DNA of 13,227 nt from Sediminicultor sp035648055. GTDB lineage: Bacteria; Atribacterota; Phoenicimicrobiia; Phoenicimicrobiales; Phoenicimicrobiaceae. The translations under genes were made by a program, and so were the position numbers. The DNA is taken from the NCBI GenBank assembly GCA_035648055.1, contig DASRMF010000102.1:1-13227 (forward strand), written 5' to 3'. The notes under the pieces are model-generated. The model saw nothing but the letters and a program-made list of their open reading frames with translations. It was not told the DNA's origin and did no database searches. Shown in pieces: positions 1 to 6,100 of this stretch (positions are counted from its first letter, which is position 1; each line of letters begins with the position of its first letter).

Positions 1-1
1 T

Positions 2-1189
2 TTTACAGATATCCGAACTTCCTCGGTTTTAGCATCTCTTGGTTTATTTTTGCCAGCCAGCGTGTTTTTGGGAATGGTTTCTCCTTATGCTGTAAAATTA
101 AAAATAAAAAACTTAAATACTTCAGCCTCAACGGTAGGTAATCTTTATGCAATATCGACCACTGGAAGCATCTTCGGAACATTTTTGTCCGGTTTTTATT
201 TAATCCCACATTTTGGCACAAATAAATTATTGATTATTTTATCAATAACGTTATTTATTATTTCGTTGGCACTTTTTGCAAAAAAAGACACTTGGATCAA
301 GCTATCTGTTTTTGTTATTATTGTTATTGGTTGGTTTTCAATGAGTGGACTTAATTATATGCTCCCCAAAAGCGGGTTTATGGATGTTGATACGGCCTAT
401 AATCGTATTTGGATTTATAATCGTATTGATTACAGGACAAATAAGATAGTTAAAATGATGGGAATCAACAATGAGAACCATTCGTCGATGTTTTTAGATA
501 GTGACGAATTAGTTAGCGAATATACAAAATATTATCATTTGGCAAAACATTTTAATCCGAATTTTAAAAAAACATTAATGCTTGGCGGTGCAGGGTATTC
601 ATATCCCAAAGACTTTTTACATAAATATCCCCAGGCAACCATTGATGTGGTTGAAATTGACCCCAAGGTGACCGAGCTCGCAAAAAAATACTTTAGATTA
701 GAAGAAAGTCCAAGGCTAACTATTTATCATGAAGACGGAAGGGTATTTTTAAACAAAACAAAAGGAAAATATGATGTAATTTTTGGAGATGCTTTTAGTT
801 CTCATTATTCTTTGCCATACCAATTAACAACAAAAGAAGCGGTACAAAAGAAATATAATATTTTGAATGATGATGGGATGGTTATATTAAACCTTATTTC
901 AGCGATAGAAGGCGAAAAAGGTAAATTTTTAAGAGCAGAATACGCAACATATAAAAGCCTTTTCCCACAAGTTTATTTATTTCCTGTGACAGCTTCGAGT
1001 AGTAGCAATATGGTTCAAAACATAATTTTAGTAGCCTTAAAATCTGAAAAAGATCAAACTTTTAATGACAGCGATCCAAAGCTAAATGAATATTTGCAGC
1101 ATTTATGGAAAAAGACGGTCGATGCGGATATGCCAATTTTGACTGATGATTTTGCGCCAGTTGATTATTATATTAATAAAACGATTTAA
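2..1189 (+). CDS. Membrane-anchored spermidine-synthase-like protein (5' end outside window)
   Basis: The reading frame is open from base 2 with no convincing start, so this is the C-terminal 395 residues of a longer protein; a TTG at 50 is only an internal codon. The N-terminal third holds about four hydrophobic stretches, including one containing GNLYAISTTGSIFGTFLSG and one containing IILSITLFIISLALF. These match the transmembrane half of the fused MFS/spermidine-synthase family. A soluble Rossmann methyltransferase-type domain follows: a glycine motif (LGGAGYS), an acidic end of strand 2 (VVEIDPKV), a DGRVFL segment and YDVIFGDAFSSHYSLP. True spermidine synthases carry a DSTDP-type loop that positions the amine acceptor. 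Here the second Asp is replaced (GDAFSS), so aminopropyl transfer to putrescine is doubtful; an AdoMet- or decarboxylated-AdoMet-dependent reaction at the membrane is as much as can be inferred. The gene ends in TAA and is followed by a terminator hairpin at 1229-1261. Family assignment is strong; substrate is unknown. Confidence 0.85.
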   Translation, partial: FTDIRTSSVLASLGLFLPASVFLGMVSPYAVKLKIKNLNTSASTVGNLYAISTTGSIFGTFLSGFYLIPHFGTNKLLIILSITLFIISLALFAKKDTWIKLSVFVIIVIGWFSMSGLNYMLPKSGFMDVDTAYNRIWIYNRIDYRTNKIVKMMGINNENHSSMFLDSDELVSEYTKYYHLAKHFNPNFKKTLMLGGAGYSYPKDFLHKYPQATIDVVEIDPKVTELAKKYFRLEESPRLTIYHEDGRVFLNKTKGKYDVIFGDAFSSHYSLPYQLTTKEAVQKKYNILNDDGMVILNLISAIEGEKGKFLRAEYATYKSLFPQVYLFPVTASSSSNMVQNIILVALKSEKDQTFNDSDPKLNEYLQHLWKKTVDADMPILTDDFAPVDYYINKTI

Positions 1190-1228
1190 AAAATAAGGCC
1201 ATCGACAAACAAATTGCACCATTTTTAG

Positions 1229-1261
1229 TCGCTAGCCCGTATTAATAGGCGAGCGATTTTT
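1229..1261 (+). terminator. Rho-independent terminator after the spermidine-synthase-like gene
   Basis: The arms TCGCTAGCC (1229-1237) and GGCGAGCGA (1248-1256) pair with one A/G mismatch around a 10-nt loop and are followed directly by five T (1257-1261). The hairpin lies 40 nt after the stop codon on the same strand. Confidence 0.7.
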
Positions 1262-1336
1262 GATTACCAGAAGACCAATAATCTTCCACAGAGTGTAAAA
1301 TTGGATAACCTAACACGGAACATATCCGAAAAGGGG

Positions 1337-1382
1337 AGCCAGACATTTATGGTGTTTTATATTTTAATAAATGGCTTTTTTT
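1337..1382 (+). terminator. Second terminator-like hairpin
   Basis: AGCC (1337-1340) and ATTTAT (1345-1350) pair with ATAAAT (1367-1372) and GGCT (1373-1376), leaving a 4-nt bulge in the left arm. A run of seven T spans 1376-1382. Its upstream neighbour already has a terminator, so this one either backs it up or ends an unrecognised short transcript. Confidence 0.5.
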
Positions 1383-1384
1383 GT

Positions 1385-1419
1385 TTGAAAAAGTATTTAT
1401 AAAAGATTTGTAGTATAAT
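1385..1419 (+). promoter_or_regulatory. Possible promoter of the VOC gene
   Basis: A perfect -10 box TATAAT lies at 1414-1419. The best -35 candidate, TTGAAA at 1385-1390, is 23 nt away, which is too far for a standard sigma-70 promoter. The -10 is convincing only as part of a generally AT-rich region. Confidence 0.3.
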
Positions 1420-1541
1420 AAATATAGAAAAATTATATTATATTGAAATAAATTACTTGACCAGGTTGAACGCATAAAAAAAGTAGTCAGGCTCTTTTAA
1501 GTTGTGCGAAAGTCAGGAGATCGAATTTTAAGGAGGCATAA

Positions 1542-1907
1542 ATGAAATTTTGTTGGGTAACTATCAATGTAAAAGACATGGAAAAATCATTGCATTTTTA
1601 TCAAGAGATTATTGGTCTTAATATTAGTAGGAGAATGAAGCCAAACTCTGATATGGAAATTATTTTTCTGGGATCTGGGGAAACACAAATAGAATTAATT
1701 CACAATACAAAAATTGAGAATATTGCTGTTGGAAAAGATATTTCTCTGGGTTTTGTGGTTGATTCAATTGAACGAATGAGTGAGATATTGAAGAAAAATA
1801 ATATTCCGATACATTCAGGACCATTCCAACCAAATCCTTCTATTAAGTTTATATATATACTCGACCCAAATGGAATAAAAATTCAATTTGTTGAAAATAT
1901 AAAATAA
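1542..1907 (+). CDS. VOC-superfamily (glyoxalase/bleomycin-resistance fold) protein
   Basis: This is a 121-residue single-domain protein, the usual size for one VOC unit pair. The start is well supported: AAGGAGG at 1530-1536 sits 5 nt before the ATG. Family signs are the opening strand TINVKDMEKSLHFY with its conserved D and FY, the central strand TQIELIHN and the closing DPNGIKIQFVE typical of glyoxalase-like proteins. Aligned by eye with glyoxalase I, the first metal-ligand His is a Trp (W5) and the His that opens the second half falls at D66, while the acidic residues E51 and E118 remain. A glyoxalase I reaction is therefore unlikely. VOC proteins include dioxygenases, epimerases and antibiotic-binding proteins, so no substrate is assigned. 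The gene appears monocistronic and is as AT-rich as the rest of the chromosome. Confidence 0.85.
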   Translation: MKFCWVTINVKDMEKSLHFYQEIIGLNISRRMKPNSDMEIIFLGSGETQIELIHNTKIENIAVGKDISLGFVVDSIERMSEILKKNNIPIHSGPFQPNPSIKFIYILDPNGIKIQFVENIK

Positions 1908-2032
1908 GAAGAAGGACAATTAATATTTTTCTTTAAAAAAGAAGGATTTTGTAAATTTATGTAGCAATTTAGTTAAGATAACGTTTTTTAGAAAAAGCTT
2001 TATGGGTGGATAAAAGTAAAGACGAATTAATT

Positions 2033-2038
2033 GGGAGG
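2033..2038 (+). promoter_or_regulatory. Shine-Dalgarno site that fixes the GNAT start
   Basis: GGGAGG lies 6 nt before the ATG at 2045. The upstream in-frame GTG at 2006 has no comparable SD, so the shorter protein is preferred. Confidence 0.7.
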
Positions 2039-2044
2039 CAATGT

Positions 2045-2539
2045 ATGTCGAATGTAGAAATAGTAAAGGGTTATATCCCTGGTTCAATTGGTCGAGTTGC
2101 TGAACTTCATGGTACTTACTACCACGAGCATTGGGATTTTTCGGTATTTTTTGAAGCGAAAGTGGCTACTGAGCTTTCAGAGTTCCTCGGGAGATATGAT
2201 GAAAAGCGCGATGGTTTCTGGACCGCATCGCTTAATGGCCGCGTTGAGGGGTCTATTACCATCGACGGGATTCACGCCGAAAACGAAGGAGCACATCTTA
2301 GGTGGTTCATCGTGTCCGATGTCTTGCGTGGAAGAGGTATTGGCAATCAGCTTATTAAAGAAGCTCTTGACTTTTGTAGAAACAAAGGATATAAACGAGT
2401 ATACCTCTGGACTTTTGAGGGCCTTGACGCTGCGAAACACCTTTACGAGAAGTGCGGTTTCAAACTCGTTGAGCAGTACAAAGGAATACAGTGGGGCACA
2501 GAAGTTAACGAACAGCGATTCGAAATGTCATTTGAGTAG
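2045..2539 (+). CDS. GNAT-family N-acetyltransferase
   Basis: This is a 164-residue acetyl-CoA-dependent acyltransferase. The acetyl-CoA pyrophosphate-binding motif A is intact: VLRGRGIGNQLI, with the R/Q-x-x-G-x-G pattern at R95-G98-G100. It is followed by the helix EALDFCRNKG, a strand RVYLWTF and motif B-like DAAKHLYEKCGFKLVEQ. The N-terminal part (GYIPGSIGRVAELHGTYYHE) resembles the acetyltransferase half of MarR-GNAT fusion proteins, but no helix-turn-helix domain is present. I chose the ATG at 2045 because of its SD; an in-frame GTG at 2006 would add 13 residues. The gene is compositionally odd: bases 2161-2280 hand-count to 64 G+C of 120, against 16 of 60 at 3241-3300. This points to recent acquisition from a GC-richer donor. 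The acceptor (small molecule, antibiotic or protein) cannot be inferred. No clear terminator follows. Confidence 0.9.
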   Translation: MSNVEIVKGYIPGSIGRVAELHGTYYHEHWDFSVFFEAKVATELSEFLGRYDEKRDGFWTASLNGRVEGSITIDGIHAENEGAHLRWFIVSDVLRGRGIGNQLIKEALDFCRNKGYKRVYLWTFEGLDAAKHLYEKCGFKLVEQYKGIQWGTEVNEQRFEMSFE

Positions 2540-2600
2540 CTTAGCATTACCAAAGGTCTTTTTAGTTAAATTTTACCAAATACAATAGACATCAATTTGA

Positions 2601-2628
2601 TTGTATGCTAACATATTTTAGCTATAAT
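2601..2628 (+). promoter_or_regulatory. Sigma-70-type promoter of the NifU-like gene
   Basis: TTGTAT (2601-2606) and TATAAT (2623-2628) are separated by 16 nt. The expected transcript start, near 2635, gives a leader of about 60 nt. Confidence 0.55.
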
Positions 2629-2693
2629 TAAGGAAATCAGATTTGCAGTAACATTAATCTGTGTAATCAATAATATTATATTAGGAGGAAGAA

Positions 2694-2915
2694 ATGCAAG
2701 AAAGAGTAAAAACAGCTTTAGAGAAGATAAGACCATCTCTTCAAGCAGATGGCGGAGATGTTGAATTGGTAGAGGTGACTCCAGAGGGAGTAGTAAAAGT
2801 AAAACTAACTGGTGCTTGTGCGGGTTGTCCGATGAGACAGATGACTTTACAGATGGGTATTGGCAGAGCATTAAAGGAAGAAGTTCCTGAAATAAAAGAA
2901 GTTGTAGCAGTTTAA
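2694..2915 (+). CDS. NifU C-terminal-domain Fe-S scaffold protein
   Basis: This 73-residue protein consists only of the NifU C-terminal (Nfu) domain. Diagnostic features are the opening helix RVKTALEKIRPSLQADGGD, the strand pair VELVEV/VVKVKLTG and the cluster-binding motif GACAGCP with C42 and C45, then the helix RQMTLQMGIGRALKEEVPEIKEV. Nfu proteins hold a transient [4Fe-4S] cluster at the interface of a homodimer and pass it to apo-proteins in the cytosol. The start is clear: AGGAGG at 2683-2688, 5 nt before the ATG. It lacks the N-terminal IscU-like and central ferredoxin domains of full NifU and is normal for short stand-alone Nfu proteins. It has its own promoter and a hairpin behind it, so it is probably monocistronic. 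Radical-SAM RlmN, encoded later in the window, is one plausible client. Confidence 0.95.
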   Translation: MQERVKTALEKIRPSLQADGGDVELVEVTPEGVVKVKLTGACAGCPMRQMTLQMGIGRALKEEVPEIKEVVAV

Positions 2916-2959
2916 TTATTCTTTAATAAGTGTAGATATTAAGAAAAGTAAATACAATA

Positions 2960-3009
2960 AATAGAATAGGGGGTAAGATATTGCAATATATCATATCCCC
3001 TATTCTATT
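2960..3009. terminator. Long hairpin between the NifU-like gene and the large operon, possible terminator
   Basis: AATAGAATAGGGG (2960-2972) and CCCCTATTCTATT (2997-3009) are perfectly complementary over 13 bp. The 24-nt loop contains a second perfect palindrome, ATATTGCAATAT (2978-2989). No T-run follows on either strand, so it is not a canonical rho-independent terminator. It may still end transcription of the Nfu gene or protect its 3' end. Confidence 0.45.
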
Positions 3010-3094
3010 AAAATTTAAAAAATAACTTCACTTCAATAGGGAAATCTTATTAGTGTAAACTTTAGGTGGGTAATTAGAAAAAATCCTGATTCAA

Positions 3095-3124
3095 TTGTAA
3101 AATCCGGTAGTTTTCAGTTATAAT
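3095..3124 (+). promoter_or_regulatory. Sigma-70-type promoter of the large operon
   Basis: TTGTAA (3095-3100) and a perfect TATAAT (3119-3124) are 18 nt apart. The start would be near 3131, leaving a leader of about 57 nt. No known riboswitch fold is apparent in that leader. Confidence 0.6.
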
Positions 3125-3187
3125 AAATATTGTAAAAGAATTATTATTAATAAATATTTACCATAAAATGTTTTAGGGTGATAATTA

Positions 3188-6100
3188 ATGAATAAAACTA
3201 CGGTAAAAGAATTATATAACAAAATATCTAAAAAGATTTTGCACACACAAATATTAGACGATATCTCTTTAGATAAAGAATTGGTTAGAAAATATATTGA
3301 AAATCCTCTATTTTTAAAACAATTAACTATTATGGTAAAAAATAAAGATTATAGTTGCCAGGTAGTATATTTATTATGTCAGAATATCATCGCTAATATT
3401 GATAAAGAACATAATCCCACTAATTGGCTTCATCAGGTGTATCAATTTACCCTCTCTAAATCTTTCCCGGAAGCAGTAGAGCTGTCTGTTAAGAATATCT
3501 CCCCTAATTGTCGAAAATCTCTCTTACTCTATTTAGAATTTTTAAGAGTAATTTCGAAGTTCCAAAAGTCGTCCGGTGATCCTGCTTTTTACAGTAAATA
3601 TCCCCTTAATTTTTTAACTTTTGACGAAAAAAGCAAACTGGAGAATCCTGCTGAATATAAAAGATTTCTAAAAGCCTTTAATGATGAATATATTTATGAG
3701 ATGATGAAATTAAGCCAGGAAATTTTAAAGTTCAATACTTTAGACCATATATGTGGGGTGAATTGGATTGCTTTGTTTATCGGCAGGCAGTTTTATAATC
3801 TGGGTCTTCCGGTTGATTTGGGGAGGATTTCGGGAGCAGCAGCAGGACACGATATCGGAAAATATGGATGCAAGGATATTGAGGTAGAAAGAACTCCCTA
3901 TTTACATTATTACTATACTGATATATGGTTTAAAAAACATAATATCCTTTATATCGGACACATTGCAGTTAATCATTCTGTTTGGGATTTGGAATTAGAA
4001 AATTTGCCTCTGGAATCACTTATATTAATTTATTCTGATTTTCGGGTTAAAAATAGTAATAATGGTTCTAAAGAGGAAATGAGAATTTTTAACTTGAAAG
4101 ATTCTTTTCAAATAATCTTAGGCAAATTAGATAATGTTGATGAGAAAAAAAGAAAAAGATATTGCCGGGTTTATGATAAATTAAAAGACTTTGAAGATTA
4201 TATGATAAATTTAGGGGTAAATGTAAACGTAGAGGATAAAGGGATAAGCTCTTGCAAAAAAAATAGAAACCCGTATTATCCTCTCATGCAAGGCAAGGAA
4301 GTTATACAAAATATAAAATTTCTTTCTGTAGAACATAATATAAATTTAATGCACGAACTTCGAGACGAATCTTCTCTTAATTCACTTTTAGAATTAGCTC
4401 GAAGCGAAAAAGATTGGAACAATTTACGGGAATACCTACAAATTTTTAATGAATATTCCACCTATCTGACTCAAAATCAGAAGATGATTTCCTTAAGATA
4501 TTTCTACGAACAATTAACTCACCCGGAAGATGAAATAAGAAGGAGAAGTGCAAATCTTATCGGTTTATTAATTGCCAGCTTTGACGAAGATTACCGTAAA
4601 GAGATTCCCCAAAATGTTATCCTAAAACCTCCCGTGATTACCAGTATTAATTTACTGGAAAGATATTTAAAATATTTTTTACAGCCAGACCATAAAAAGA
4701 TTGCTCTTCATCAATCCCGGATTATTAATAGCACTGAGAATATGATTTCTTCCCTTTTTTCTAACTGTCGCAATAACCATCAGGTAAGCAATTATAGAAA
4801 AATTATTTTAAAACACTATAAAAATCACCTGTATACCGATGAAGAAACTCAACTGTGTTTGATAAAAACCGCCAAACATATATCAATCTGTTCAGATGAA
4901 AAATCTGTAAAGGTATTATTTGATTATATTATAAAGATGTTGAAGAAAGAGAATCACAATCTCAAGCTTACTGCTTTAGAGGTAGTCTACGATTTAATAC
5001 CCCAAATTGATAAAGAATTTAAATTTATAAATAACTTACGAAAGATATTTACCGGTAATATTTCTGCCTCAGTGCTCCCTGCTGAAAATTATTTAAATAT
5101 GAAGATAGTTGAATTATTAGGTTTGGACGAAAGTATAATGATAAAGTATATCGAATTTTACCGAAGGGACATAGAAAAGATACAGTATATATTTCTAAGC
5201 AACCTTAAAACTTCAACCAGTGGAATAATTAAAAAAATTCAAATAGAACTTTTATTAGAACATACCTTAAAAAGCAAACAAGAAGAAATCTATACTGCTT
5301 TGCATTTTTGTAATATTTTAAAAGTTAGCGGCATAGAAGATATTAGAAATTTAGCTGGTAAAGCTCTGATAAATTTAATGCCTTCTTTATCTTTTCAGCA
5401 GAGGAACGATATAGCCATTGAACTATTGCGGGCTTTAGAAATGGAAGATTATCAATTTACCAAATATATTCCTTACTATTTAGGTCAATTAATACTCTAC
5501 CTTAGACCTAATGAGTTAGAGGAACTTGTTGATGATTTAATAGGGAAAATCAAACAATCAGATCCTAAATTAAGTTCATTGTTGCTTAGAACCATTGGTA
5601 TTGCCATTGCTAATTATCCTAAGTACTGGGAAAGATTTTCAGAAAAAGAGAAATCATACGAAAACAGACTTTGTAAGATGATAGGTATCCTTTTGAATGG
5701 CTTTGTGCACTATAATTTAAAAGTGAAACAGGCAGCATTTAGAGTTATCGGTAAGGAAATATTTGGCTCAAGTCATCTCAGCTTAGAAGAGAAGAACCAC
5801 ATATTTCAACTTATTGCTAAAAAGATTCTTACTTTGTTGACTCCTGTAAATAAAGAAGGCCTGATGTTTTTAATAAGTTGCACCGGACTTAATTATATGT
5901 ATAAATTTATCTCTGATTATAATTTTTTCAGGGGAAACATAAACCTTGAAACTCCGGATAAAATAGCTTTCTTCCCAGGAGCTTTTGACCCGTTTTCTTT
6001 AAGCCACAGAGAGATTGTTAAGGCAATAGAAAATCTTGGCTTTGAAATATATTTGGCTGTTGATGAGTTTTCCTGGTCTAAAAGGACTCAACCCCACCTC

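Larger units (their letters stand above)
1190..1541. other. 352-nt gene-free interval with two terminator-like hairpins
   Basis: I see no convincing gene here. The interval holds the terminator at 1229-1261, a second hairpin with a T-run at 1337-1382, an AT-rich promoter-like stretch around 1414 and the leader of the VOC gene. Bases 1285-1345 are less AT-rich than the rest and have no recognisable coding content; they could be an element scar or the body of a short RNA ending at the second hairpin, but neither can be shown. Confidence 0.5.

Noticed and set aside
2088..2588. 166-residue open frame on the + strand over the GNAT gene
   Set aside because: It is a different frame of the GNAT gene with no family signature; the GNAT frame has an intact acetyl-CoA motif and a good SD.
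2608..2871. 87-residue open frame on the - strand across the NifU-like gene
   Set aside because: It is antisense to a well-supported gene, its sequence is Leu-rich low complexity and no ribosome binding site is seen.
3010..3187. Possible riboswitch in the leader of the large operon
   Set aside because: The leader after the predicted start is only about 57 nt and shows no conserved aptamer core or terminator/antiterminator pair.
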